From positions 50,394-114,393 of the forward strand of contig NZ_JFHD01000020.1 of NCBI RefSeq assembly GCF_000698575.1: 64,000 nt of DNA. The letters run 5' to 3'. Shown piece after piece: positions 34,192 through 42,258 of this stretch. Source of the stretch: Caballeronia zhejiangensis. GTDB lineage: Bacteria > Pseudomonadota > Gammaproteobacteria > Burkholderiales > Burkholderiaceae. Within the stretch, counting starts at the first letter, position 1, and every line of letters begins with the position of its first letter. The notes under the pieces were generated by a model. It was not told the DNA's origin, searched no databases, and worked only from the letters and a program-made list of their open reading frames with translations. The position numbers were made by a program, and so were the translations under genes.

Positions 34192-34857
34192 ATGGATGCT
34201 TCCCTGATACAGACCATCGCGGTCTACGCGCTTCCCGTGATTTTCGCGATCACGCTGCACGAGGCCGCGCATGGCTACGCCGCGCGACTGCTCGGCGACA
34301 ACACGGCCTACGTTCTCGGCCGCGTTTCGATGAACCCGATGCGCCACATCGACCCGATCGGCACGATCGTCATTCCGATCGTCCTTTACTTCGTGACGAG
34401 CGGTGCGTTCATGTTCGGCTATGCGAAGCCCGTGCCCGTGGCGTTCGGCAACCTGCGCAATCCGCGCTGGGGCAGCCTGTGGGTCGCGGCGGCCGGGCCG
34501 GGCAGCAACTTCGCCCAGGCGATCGTCTGGGGCGTGATCTTCGTGCTGCTGCGGGCCTTTCACATCGACGAGCCGTTCTTCACGGGCATGGCTCAGGCGG
34601 GCATCAGCGTGAATCTCGTGCTCGGCGTGCTCAATCTCTTTCCGTTGCCGCCGCTCGACGGCGGCCGTGTCGTCATGGCGCTTCTGCCGGTGCGCGCGTC
34701 CATCGCGTTTTCGAAGCTCGAGCCGTACGGCTTCTTCATCGTGATGGCGCTCGTCGTGACCGGCGTGCTGACGCGCTTCTGGCTCGGGCCGCTCGTGAAC
34801 GTCGGCTATACGGCGGTGTCGGCTATCTTGAATCCCCTCGCTTCACTATTCCCATAA
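34192..34857 (+). CDS. Site-2-protease family (M50B) membrane metalloprotease
   Basis: A 221-residue membrane protein with the zinc motif HEAAH near 20-24 and the second metal segment NLFPLPPLDGGRV near 150-162, whose Asp is the third ligand. About six hydrophobic segments are present. There is no PDZ domain, so it is the short rhomboid-like M50B class, not RseP. Substrate is unknown. A TACAAT (34178-34183) lies 8 bp upstream of the ATG, so transcription from there would give a nearly leaderless mRNA. trpS follows after 4 bp. Confidence 0.88.
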   Translation: MDASLIQTIAVYALPVIFAITLHEAAHGYAARLLGDNTAYVLGRVSMNPMRHIDPIGTIVIPIVLYFVTSGAFMFGYAKPVPVAFGNLRNPRWGSLWVAAAGPGSNFAQAIVWGVIFVLLRAFHIDEPFFTGMAQAGISVNLVLGVLNLFPLPPLDGGRVVMALLPVRASIAFSKLEPYGFFIVMALVVTGVLTRFWLGPLVNVGYTAVSAILNPLASLFP

Positions 34858-34861
34858 CATC

Positions 34862-36064
34862 ATGTTCCCTGACCGTATCTTCTCCGGCATGCGGCCCACC
34901 GGGTCGCTGCACCTCGGCCACTATCACGGCGTGCTGAAAAACTGGGTGCGGCTGCAGTCCGAATATCCGTGCTTCTTCGCAGTGGTCGACTGGCACGCGC
35001 TCACGACGCACTACGAGACGCCCGAGGTCATCGAGAAAAACGTCTGGGAAGTGCTCATCGACTGGCTGGCGTCCGGCATCGACCCGGCACAGGCGACGCT
35101 CTTCATCCAGAGCCGCGTGCCCGAGCACGCCGAACTTTCGCTGCTGCTCGGCATGGGCACGCCGCTCGGCTGGCTCGAACGCGTGCCGACCTACAAGGAG
35201 CAGATCGAAAAGCTGCGCGAAAAGGATCTGTCGACGTACGGCTTCCTCGGCTATCCGGTGCTGATGGCGGCGGACATCCTGCTGTATCGCGCGTCGCTCG
35301 TGCCGGTGGGCGAGGATCAGGTGCCGCACGTGGAAATGACGCGCGAGATCGCGCGCCGCTTCAACTATCTCTATGGCAAGGAGCCGGATTTCGAGGAGAA
35401 GGCGCTCGAAGCGGCCAAGAAACTCGGCGGCAAGCGCTCGAAGCTGTATCACGAGCTGCGCGTCGCGTATCAGCAGGAAGGCGACGACGAAGCGCTCGAA
35501 CAAGCGCGCGCGATGCTGCAGGAATCGCAAAGCCTGTCGATGAGCGATCGCGAGCGTCTGTTCGGCTATCTCGAAGGCGCGCGCAAGATCATTCTGGTCG
35601 AGCCGCAGGTTCTCCTGACCGAAGCGTCGCGCATGCCGGGCCTCGACGGCCAGAAGATGTCGAAGTCGTACGGCAACACCATCGGCTTGCGTGAGGACGC
35701 GGCGACCATCGAGCAGAAAGTCCGCAAGATGCCGACCGACCCGGCGCGCGTGCGCCGCACCGATCCGGGCGATCCCGACAAGTGTCCGGTGTGGCAACTG
35801 CATCAGGTCTACACCGACGAAAACACGCACGAATGGGTGCAGAAGGGCTGCCGCAGCGCGGGCATCGGCTGTCTGGAGTGCAAGCAGCCGGTGATCGAAG
35901 GCATTCTGCGCGAGCAGCAGCCGATGCTGGAACGCGCGCAGAAGTACATGGACGATCCGTCGCTGTTGCGCGCGATCGTCGCGGACGGCTGCGACAAGGC
36001 GCGCAAGTTCGCGACCGAAACGATGCGCGACGTGCGCGAGGCCATGGGGCTGTCTTACAACTGA
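34862..36064 (+). CDS. trpS: Tryptophanyl-tRNA synthetase with Cys cluster
   Basis: Charges tRNA-Trp. The 400-residue class I synthetase has the HIGH-like motif HLGHYHG near 17-23 and KMSKS at 265-269. Compared with the short form (about 330), it carries extra sequence (about 140-200) and a C-terminal cysteine set: Cys308, Cys330, Cys337 and Cys340 (C-x21-C-x6-C-x2-C). That spacing is close to the [4Fe-4S]-binding motif of Thermotoga maritima TrpRS, so an iron-sulfur cluster is plausible. The stop overlaps the next gene's ATG. Confidence 0.95.
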   Translation: MFPDRIFSGMRPTGSLHLGHYHGVLKNWVRLQSEYPCFFAVVDWHALTTHYETPEVIEKNVWEVLIDWLASGIDPAQATLFIQSRVPEHAELSLLLGMGTPLGWLERVPTYKEQIEKLREKDLSTYGFLGYPVLMAADILLYRASLVPVGEDQVPHVEMTREIARRFNYLYGKEPDFEEKALEAAKKLGGKRSKLYHELRVAYQQEGDDEALEQARAMLQESQSLSMSDRERLFGYLEGARKIILVEPQVLLTEASRMPGLDGQKMSKSYGNTIGLREDAATIEQKVRKMPTDPARVRRTDPGDPDKCPVWQLHQVYTDENTHEWVQKGCRSAGIGCLECKQPVIEGILREQQPMLERAQKYMDDPSLLRAIVADGCDKARKFATETMRDVREAMGLSYN

Positions 36065-36651
36065 TGGAAAGCGCGATCAGTCCGTGGGTCGCGCGCTGGG
36101 CGCATCTCGTCGCGCCCGGCGGCGCGGTCCTCGACGTCGCCGCGGGCAGCGGGCGCCACGCGCGCTGGTTCGCGGCGCGCGGTTTTTCCGTGCTGGCGGT
36201 CGATCGTGACGCGGACGCGCTCGCGTCGATGGCGGCGCTCGAAGGCATCGAAACGCTTGCCGCCGATCTGGAAAACGGCGCGCCGTGGCCGCTTTCGGAC
36301 GATCGAAAGTTCGATGCCGTCGTCGTCACCAACTATCTGCATCGGCCGCTGTTCGGGCACTTCATCGACGCGCTCGCGCCCGGCGGCGTGCTGATCTACG
36401 AAACGTTCGCGGCGGGCAACGGCAGTATCGGCAAGCCGTCGAATCCGGCGTTTCTGCTCGAACCCGGCGAACTGCTCGAAGCGGTGCGAGGGCGACTGCG
36501 CGTGATCGGCTACGAAGACGGGTTCGTCGATGACCCGCGCCCTGCCTACGTGCAGCGAATCTGTGCGGTTCGCGCATCGCAGTCAGCGGAAAACCCACTC
36601 ACGATTAGTAACATACCCCCGGGTCCGCCACGTTACGCGCTCGGCGGCTAA
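36064..36651 (+). CDS. Class I SAM-dependent methyltransferase
   Basis: A 195-residue protein with methyltransferase motif I, VLDVAAGSGRHARWFAARG, near 21-40, motif II (VLAVDRDADAL) near 43-53 and the motif IV-like VVTNYLHRPLF near 88-98. Substrate unknown; it is of the TehB-like type. Its ATG overlaps the trpS TGA by one base, implying coupled translation. The last 20 codons contain the dapA promoter region. Confidence 0.8.
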   Translation: MESAISPWVARWAHLVAPGGAVLDVAAGSGRHARWFAARGFSVLAVDRDADALASMAALEGIETLAADLENGAPWPLSDDRKFDAVVVTNYLHRPLFGHFIDALAPGGVLIYETFAAGNGSIGKPSNPAFLLEPGELLEAVRGRLRVIGYEDGFVDDPRPAYVQRICAVRASQSAENPLTISNIPPGPPRYALGG

Positions 36652-36656
36652 TCCGC

Positions 36657-36662
36657 TACAAT
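36657..36662 (+). promoter_or_regulatory. -10 element upstream of dapA
   Basis: TACAAT lies 52 bp before the dapA ATG, just after the methyltransferase stop. A weak -35-like TTACGC lies 18 bp upstream. Confidence 0.35.
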
Positions 36663-36714
36663 CGCGTAATATCGCTTTTTGCGATTAAATTCACGATTAA
36701 ATTCATAGAGTTTC

Positions 36715-37620
36715 ATGACAAACGGAACACACGGCGGCATCCAGATCCGCGGCAGTATCCCTGCCATCGTCACACCGATGCACGAGGACGGTAGTCTCGA
36801 TCTGCCGGCGTTTCGAAAACTGATCGACTGGCACGTCGAACAAGGCTCGAACGGACTCGTCGTGGTCGGCACCAGTGGCGAGTCGGCCACTTTGTCGGTC
36901 GAAGAACACATCCTGATGATCCAGACGGCCGTCGAGCACACGGCCAAGCGCTTTCCGATCATCGCGGGCGCGGGCGGCAATTCGACCGCCGAAGCCATCG
37001 AGCTCTCGAAGCAGGCCAAAAAGGTTGGCGCCGACGCCACGCTGCAAGTCGTTCCGTATTACAACAAGCCGACGCAGGAAGGCATGTATCGCCATTTCAA
37101 GGCGATCGCCGAAGCCGTCGATCTGCCGGTGCTGCTCTACAACGTGCCGGGCCGCACCGTTGCCGACATGAGCAACGAAACGATCCTGCGCCTCGCGGAC
37201 GTGCCGGGCATCATCGGCGTCAAGGAAGCGACGGGCAACATCGATCGCGCTGCGCATCTGATCAAGCACGCGCCGGCGCATTTCAGCATCTTCAGCGGCG
37301 ACGATCCCACGGCGATCGCGCTCATGCTGCTCGGCGGACACGGCAACATCTCGGTGACGGCCAACGTCGCGCCGAAGGAAATGAGCCAGCTCTGCCGCGC
37401 CGCGATCGAAGGCGATGCGATCACCGCGCGCCGCATCCATCTGAAGCTGCTGTCGCTGCACAAGCAACTCTTCTGCGAATCGAATCCGATTCCGGCCAAA
37501 TGGGCGCTGCAGGCGCTCGGCCGCATGGAAGGCGGCATCCGGCTGCCGCTCACGCCGCTCGACGCGCGCTATCACGACGTGGTGCGTGGCGCGTTGCGCG
37601 ACGCCGGGCTCCTCGCCTGA
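36715..37620 (+). CDS. dapA: 4-hydroxy-tetrahydrodipicolinate synthase
   Basis: Condenses aspartate semialdehyde with pyruvate in the lysine/diaminopimelate pathway. The 301-residue TIM barrel has the Schiff-base Lys170 in GVKEATGN and the catalytic Tyr142 in LYNVPGRT, plus the TSGESATL phosphate-loop-like segment near 53-60. Length is normal. bamC follows 182 bp downstream, the same dapA-bamC order as in E. coli. Aspartate kinase, also of this pathway, is encoded at 59929. Confidence 0.96.
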   Translation: MTNGTHGGIQIRGSIPAIVTPMHEDGSLDLPAFRKLIDWHVEQGSNGLVVVGTSGESATLSVEEHILMIQTAVEHTAKRFPIIAGAGGNSTAEAIELSKQAKKVGADATLQVVPYYNKPTQEGMYRHFKAIAEAVDLPVLLYNVPGRTVADMSNETILRLADVPGIIGVKEATGNIDRAAHLIKHAPAHFSIFSGDDPTAIALMLLGGHGNISVTANVAPKEMSQLCRAAIEGDAITARRIHLKLLSLHKQLFCESNPIPAKWALQALGRMEGGIRLPLTPLDARYHDVVRGALRDAGLLA

Positions 37621-37802
37621 TCGCATGGGGCGGCGCGCCGAGTCACAAGGAATCGAAAGCCGCGCCGCCGCACGTGATCGAAATGAACCACACCTTCAGT
37701 CATCAACCGCCGCTCATTGGCCTCGACATTGGCCTCGCTGAGCCGCTCGCCTAGAGCGGGTTCGGCGCGAGGCAATGCGCATCAGCAGCAAAGAAGGACC
37801 TC

Positions 37803-38945
37803 ATGAAACGTTCCGCTCTTCTTACTCGTGCCAAACGCCTGGGCGTGCTGTCGCTCGGCGCCGGTGCGGTCTTCGCGCTCGCGGGTTGCGACACGCTCAA
37901 CGACTGGCTCGCGCCGGATCGCGTCAACTACAAGGCTGCTGAAACCGCACCCTCGCTGGCCGTTCCGTCCGACCTGACCACGGCCGACATCAGCCAGCGT
38001 TATGCCGCGCCGCCCAAGATCAACTCGCTCGGCGGCGCCGCGGAGCGAGCGGTCACGCCGGCCGGCAACGCGACGCTCGGCGTGCCGAACGCGCAGGATC
38101 CGTTCGGCATGCACATCGAAAGCGATGGCGATCACCGCTGGCTCGTCGTCGATGGCCGTTCGCCGGACCAGGTCTGGGGACCGCTGAAGGAGTTCTGGGA
38201 AGAGAACGGCTTCACGCTCAAGACCGATGCCCCGCAGACGGGCATCATGGCGACGGACTGGGCCGAAAACCGCGCGAACATTCCGAACGACTGGTTCAGG
38301 AACAGCGTGGGCAAGCTGCTCGACTTCGCGTACTCGTCGGGTACGCGCGACATGTTCCGCACGCAGGTCGATCGCGCATCCGATGGCTCGACCGACATCT
38401 CCGTCACGCACAGCGCGATGGAAGAAGTGCTGACGGGGCAGGACAAGACGTCGTCGCGCTGGGAGGCGCGTCCGCGTAATCCGCAGCTCGAAGCCGCGGT
38501 GCTCACGAAGCTGATGCAGAAGTTCGGCCTGACCGAAAAGCAGTCGCAGCAGTTGATGGCGCAAGCGCATCCGATCGGCGCGAAGGTCGCGGTCGACCCG
38601 AGCGCGGGCGGCTCCACGCTCGATCTCGCCGAGCCGTTCGATCGCGCCTGGCTGCGTGTGGGCCTCGCGCTCGATCGCACCAACTTCACGGTCGACAATC
38701 GCGATCGCGACAAGGGCATCTATTACGTCCATTTTTCGGACTCCATGGCGGAGCTGAAGAAGGATGGCCTCTTCGGCAAGTTCTTCTCGAGCAACACGCC
38801 GAAGCCGACGCGCCAGTTCCTCGTCAACGTGAGGCCGAAGGCCGACTCGGTCACGCAAGTCGGCGTCGTCGATGCGAACGGCCAGCCGGACACGTCGTCC
38901 GATGCGCAGCGCATCGTTTCCTTGCTGCACGCGCAGTTGAACTAA
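37803..38945 (+). CDS. bamC: Outer membrane protein assembly factor BamC
   Basis: A lipoprotein of the BAM complex that inserts beta-barrel proteins into the outer membrane. The 380-residue precursor has lipobox ALAGC (Cys29) followed by Asp-Thr. Asp at +2 is a Lol-avoidance residue in E. coli, so localisation signals may differ here. The N-terminal unstructured region (about 30-100) is followed by two helix-grip domains (about 115-215 and 255-375). Position after dapA supports the call. The gap from dapA (37621-37802) has no clear feature. Confidence 0.88.
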   Translation: MKRSALLTRAKRLGVLSLGAGAVFALAGCDTLNDWLAPDRVNYKAAETAPSLAVPSDLTTADISQRYAAPPKINSLGGAAERAVTPAGNATLGVPNAQDPFGMHIESDGDHRWLVVDGRSPDQVWGPLKEFWEENGFTLKTDAPQTGIMATDWAENRANIPNDWFRNSVGKLLDFAYSSGTRDMFRTQVDRASDGSTDISVTHSAMEEVLTGQDKTSSRWEARPRNPQLEAAVLTKLMQKFGLTEKQSQQLMAQAHPIGAKVAVDPSAGGSTLDLAEPFDRAWLRVGLALDRTNFTVDNRDRDKGIYYVHFSDSMAELKKDGLFGKFFSSNTPKPTRQFLVNVRPKADSVTQVGVVDANGQPDTSSDAQRIVSLLHAQLN

Positions 38946-38968
38946 CGACATCCTGAAGTGAAGACATC

Positions 38969-39742
38969 GTGAGATTCGCCAGTCTCGGCAGCGGCAGCGA
39001 GGGCAATGCATTGCTCGTCGAGGCATCGAGCGGTACGACGACGACGCGCGTGCTGCTCGATTGCGGATTCTCCGGCAAGGAGGTCGAGCGCCGTCTCGCG
39101 CGTCTGAACTGCCGTGCCGAAGATCTCGACGCCATCGTCATCACGCATGAGCACACGGACCATATCGGCAGCGCGCTGACGCTGGCGCGCCGCTGGTCGA
39201 TTCCGCTGTACATGAGCTGGGGCACGGCGCGCGCCATCGGCGCCGATGAAGCCAAGGTCGAATTGAACGTGCTATGGGGCGATGAAAGCGTCGCCATCGG
39301 CGATCTGAGCGTGCTGCCGTACACCGTGCCTCACGATGCGCGTGAGCCGCTGCAATACGTGTTCTCCGACGGCGCGAGCCGGCTCGGCGTGTTGACGGAT
39401 GTCGGCGTGTCGACGCCGCATATCACGAGCGTGCTGAGCGGCTGCGACGCGCTCGTGCTCGAATCCAATCACGATGTCGAGATGCTTGCCGCGAGCCGCT
39501 ATCCGCCGATGCTCAAGGCGCGTATTGGCGGCACGCATGGACACCTGAATAACGAAGCGGCGGCGGCCATTCTCGCGTCGCTGGATCGCTCCAAGCTGCG
39601 CCATCTCGTGGCCGCGCATCTGAGTCAGCAAAACAATCTGCCGCACCTCGCGCAGGCGGCGCTTGCGTCCGTGTTGGGCGCGAGTGCGGTGGACGTCGTC
39701 GTCGCGACTCAGGCGGAAGGCTTCGACTGGCTCACGCTCTGA
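38969..39742 (+). CDS. MBL-fold metallohydrolase (YycJ/WalJ-like)
   Basis: A 257-residue metallo-beta-lactamase-fold protein. The metal motif is ITHEHTDHIGSA near 59-70, with further ligands in TDVGVSTPH near 141-149 and the late His in THGHLNNEAA near 190. The N-terminus SLGSGSEGNALLVEA is typical of the YycJ-like branch, whose members include 5'-3' DNA exonucleases. Start is GTG at 38969, 23 bp after bamC. Substrate is unproven. Confidence 0.87.
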   Translation: MRFASLGSGSEGNALLVEASSGTTTTRVLLDCGFSGKEVERRLARLNCRAEDLDAIVITHEHTDHIGSALTLARRWSIPLYMSWGTARAIGADEAKVELNVLWGDESVAIGDLSVLPYTVPHDAREPLQYVFSDGASRLGVLTDVGVSTPHITSVLSGCDALVLESNHDVEMLAASRYPPMLKARIGGTHGHLNNEAAAAILASLDRSKLRHLVAAHLSQQNNLPHLAQAALASVLGASAVDVVVATQAEGFDWLTL

Positions 39743-39796
39743 ATCGAAGACGCCTTGCGCGCCGACCGACGCCGCAAGCAGATACAAAAGCAGATA

Positions 39797-39826
39797 CAAA
39801 AAAACCGGCCCAAGGGCCGGTTTTTT
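39797..39826. terminator. Bidirectional terminator between the MBL gene and the lipoprotein gene
   Basis: AAAACCGGCCC (39801-39811) and GGGCCGGTTTT (39814-39824) form an 11-bp perfect inverted repeat flanked by A and T tracts. It serves convergent genes on both sides. Confidence 0.88.
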
Positions 39827-39869
39827 CGTTGGCAGACCGCATGAAGCGGCCTGCGGCGTAGCGCTAGCC

Positions 39870-40124
39870 TTACTGGCTTGCGCCCGATGCCGGAGCGGCA
39901 GCCGAAGCGGCAGCGTCCGAAGCTGCGCCAGCAGCCGAAGCTGCGTCGCTTGCAGCGGCCGAAGCGCTCGATGCAGCAGCGTTTGCGTCCGAAGCAGCAG
40001 CAGCCGGAGCCGAAGCAGCCGACGTATCGCTTGCAGCGCTCGGAGCAGCCGTTTCGCTAGACTTGTTGCATGCAGCCAGAGCAACAGCAGCCAACAGGGA
40101 TGCTACGAGGAGGGATTTCTTCAT
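39870..40124 (-). CDS. Small Ala/Ser-rich lipoprotein
   Basis: An 84-residue precursor with lipobox LAAC (Cys19), then a mature peptide of about 66 residues made almost only of Ala, Ser, Asp and Gly. No aromatic residue is present. It looks like a helical, flexible envelope peptide, vaguely like Lpp-type small lipoproteins but without heptads of Leu/Ile. The ATG at 40124 has AAGGACG 8 bp upstream, favoured over the GTG two codons earlier. It has a good promoter and terminator of its own. Function unknown. Confidence 0.75.
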   Translation of the reverse strand: MKKSLLVASLLAAVALAACNKSSETAAPSAASDTSAASAPAAAASDANAAASSASAAASDAASAAGAASDAAASAAAPASGASQ

Positions 40125-40256
40125 GATCACGTCCTTTTATGGTTAAAGGTAAGCAACAGCGCAAAGTACCGGTAATGTGTGCTCCAACACCGACCTGGGC
40201 CGCTGTGGAGACTCACAATTCTTTTTTATGTGAGACTTCCTACGGCTTGGCCGGAA

Positions 40257-40285
40257 ATTATAGGCACTTTCGTAACGACCGTCGA
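40257..40285 (-). promoter_or_regulatory. Promoter of the Ala/Ser-rich lipoprotein gene
   Basis: On the minus strand: TCGACG (40280-40285), a 17-bp spacer, and a perfect TATAAT (40257-40262). Transcription would start near 40250, giving a leader of about 125 nt that contains a short hairpin (CTCACA/TGTGAG near 40212-40234). The surrounding DNA is AT-rich compared with the window. Confidence 0.55.
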
Positions 40286-40392
40286 TAAATCAGGGGACGA
40301 TACGTTGTCTTTCTCATACAAATTTTCATATTGCGGAACAGCAAATTTCTAGCATCTGCTGTATTCCGTGAAATCCTGTAAAGGCACGCCCG

Positions 40393-41631
40393 TCAAGGCA
40401 AAGCGCCCAAAAGAATCCAGCCCGCACGATACCATTCGTGTAGCAGCGCTGTCATTGTCGATTCGTCTGTAAGTGTTACAAAGCGTTTCGCCTCCAGAGA
40501 CCGAGTATCGGCCAATTCAGGGAGCCACTTTTTCAGCTTCGACGACAAGACTTCCGCTTCGCCATTTACGAAATAAGAACGGGCGTTGTAGAGCAAACTG
40601 GTCTTTCTATCCAGCCTGACGCCTGTCTTTTTCGCTCGTTCTACAAATTTTTGCTCATTCAGCGCACGGTCGGGTGCATCGAACACGACGTTCGCTTTCG
40701 GCTCGCTCAGATAAGTACCCAGAAACTCCGCGATGTCCTTTTCGTTCCAGTTCACGTTCGCAAGTATCGCGCCAACGCGGTCGATCAGCAGCGCGGGCAG
40801 CGCCGCCGGATTCGACACCGGCTCCTGCGCCGGATCGCGATACCGCGCGTTGCCGCGAGCACCCTCCGATGCTTCACCGGCGCGCTCGGCGAGGTGATAG
40901 AGGAACTGAGCCGTGAGCTCGTGCGACGAGGGCGCGCGAAAGCCTATCGATGCCGTCATGCATTCGCCCTCGGCGATGCCGTCGTGTGCGATATGCGGCG
41001 GCAGATAAAGCATGTCGCCCGGCTCCAGCACCCATTCTTCCTCGGGCTCGAAGTGCTGTAAAACTTTCAACGGCAGTCCGGGTTTTAGCGAAAGGTCGCG
41101 CTGCGCGCCGATTCGCCAGCGCCGCTTGCCATGGACCTGAAGCAAGAACACGTCGTAAGAGTCGAAGTGCGGTCCGACGCCGCCGCCATCGGTCGCATAG
41201 GAGATCATCAGATCGTCGAGGCGCGCGTCCGGAATGAAGCGGAACCGGTTCATCAGCGCGTGTGCGCGGTCGTGATGCAGGTTCACGCCTTGCACGAGCA
41301 GCGTCCATTCACGCTTTTTGACCGATGGCAATTCGTCGGGCGCGAACGGTCCGTGCTCCAGATTCCACGCATTGCGAAAATGCGTGATGAGCCGTGCCTC
41401 GACGTCGTCGAGATCGGCAAGTTCGAACAGTTCGTCGCGTGCGAGCGGCGCCGCGATATCGGGAATCGCCTGCCGGATCAAGAGCGGTTTCTTCTGCCAG
41501 TAACGCCGCATGAACTGTCGCGGCGTACGGTTGCCCAACAGCGGTGTGAGTTCGTCCGGCAAAGGCGCGCGGGCATGCTCGGGAAGGCCGGAAACGGGGG
41601 ACGGTGTTGCGTATGAGGGCCGCTTGGGCAT
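40393..41631 (-). CDS. roxA: JmjC/cupin ribosomal oxygenase, RoxA (YcfD)-like
   Basis: An Fe(II)/2-oxoglutarate-dependent dioxygenase. E. coli YcfD hydroxylates an Arg in ribosomal protein uL16. The 412-residue protein has the iron facial triad His155, Asp157 (GPHFDSYD) and His216 (PPHIAHDG), the JmjC cupin core (about 95-230), a helical dimerisation part and a C-terminal winged-helix-like region with FVNGEAEVLSSKLKKW near 350-365. Family membership is clear; the ribosomal substrate is inferred. It is a little longer than E. coli YcfD (373). Confidence 0.88.
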   Translation of the reverse strand: MPKRPSYATPSPVSGLPEHARAPLPDELTPLLGNRTPRQFMRRYWQKKPLLIRQAIPDIAAPLARDELFELADLDDVEARLITHFRNAWNLEHGPFAPDELPSVKKREWTLLVQGVNLHHDRAHALMNRFRFIPDARLDDLMISYATDGGGVGPHFDSYDVFLLQVHGKRRWRIGAQRDLSLKPGLPLKVLQHFEPEEEWVLEPGDMLYLPPHIAHDGIAEGECMTASIGFRAPSSHELTAQFLYHLAERAGEASEGARGNARYRDPAQEPVSNPAALPALLIDRVGAILANVNWNEKDIAEFLGTYLSEPKANVVFDAPDRALNEQKFVERAKKTGVRLDRKTSLLYNARSYFVNGEAEVLSSKLKKWLPELADTRSLEAKRFVTLTDESTMTALLHEWYRAGWILLGALP

Positions 41632-41633
41632 CG

Positions 41634-41639
41634 TATAAT
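41634..41639 (+). promoter_or_regulatory. -10 element upstream of slyD
   Basis: A perfect TATAAT, 25 bp before the slyD ATG; no convincing -35 at 16-18 bp. It overlaps the very start of the divergent oxygenase gene. Confidence 0.45.
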
Positions 41640-41664
41640 CGAGGCTTGTATCTTGGAGGATCCA

Positions 41665-42213
41665 ATGAAAATTGCGAAAGACACTGTCGTTTCGGTCGCT
41701 TACAAGCTATCGGATGCGCAAGGCAATCTGATCGAGGAGAGCGACGAGCCGATGGTCTATCTGCACGGCGGCTATGATGGCACGTTCCCCAAGATCGAGG
41801 AAGCGCTCGACGGTCACGAGGCGGGCTATGAAACGCTCATTCAACTCGAGCCGCAGGATGCATTCGGCGAGTACGATCCCGAGCTCGTGAAGGTCGAAGA
41901 GCGCAGCCGTTTTCCGGAGCCGCTGGAAGTCGGCATGCAGTTCGAAGGCACGCCCGAAGACGGCGATGACGATATCGACTCGCTCATCTACACCGTGACC
42001 GACGTCGCCGAAGACAAAGTGGTGCTCGACGGCAATCATCCGCTCGCCGGCATGGCGCTGCGTTTCGCGCTGTCGGTGCAGGAAGTGCGCACGGCGACGG
42101 ACGACGAAATCGAACATCAACACGCGCACGGCGCGGACGGCCTGCATGTCGTCGATGACGACGAAGACGATGACGACGCACCGCCCAAGGACGCAGGTCC
42201 GACGCTGCACTGA
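41665..42213 (+). CDS. slyD: FKBP-type peptidyl-prolyl isomerase, SlyD-like
   Basis: A 182-residue folding helper that combines prolyl isomerase and chaperone activity. The FKBP domain (about 1-70 and 125-145) is interrupted by an insert-in-flap domain (about 75-125), as in SlyD. The C-terminal tail (about 150-175) has His residues (HQHAHG) and a long Asp/Glu run, a likely metal-binding tail, but without the Cys residues of E. coli SlyD. GGAGG lies 7 bp upstream of the ATG, which decides this start over the TTG four codons earlier. Confidence 0.92.
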   Translation: MKIAKDTVVSVAYKLSDAQGNLIEESDEPMVYLHGGYDGTFPKIEEALDGHEAGYETLIQLEPQDAFGEYDPELVKVEERSRFPEPLEVGMQFEGTPEDGDDDIDSLIYTVTDVAEDKVVLDGNHPLAGMALRFALSVQEVRTATDDEIEHQHAHGADGLHVVDDDEDDDDAPPKDAGPTLH

Positions 42214-42231
42214 GCGCGTCGGCCGATGAAG

Positions 42232-42258
42232 AAAGCGCAGCTACGGCTGCGCTTTTTT
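42232..42258 (+). terminator. Rho-independent terminator after slyD
   Basis: AAAGCGCAGC and GCTGCGCTTT pair around a short loop and are followed by T residues. Its end touches the stop of the convergent gene at 42257. Confidence 0.82.
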
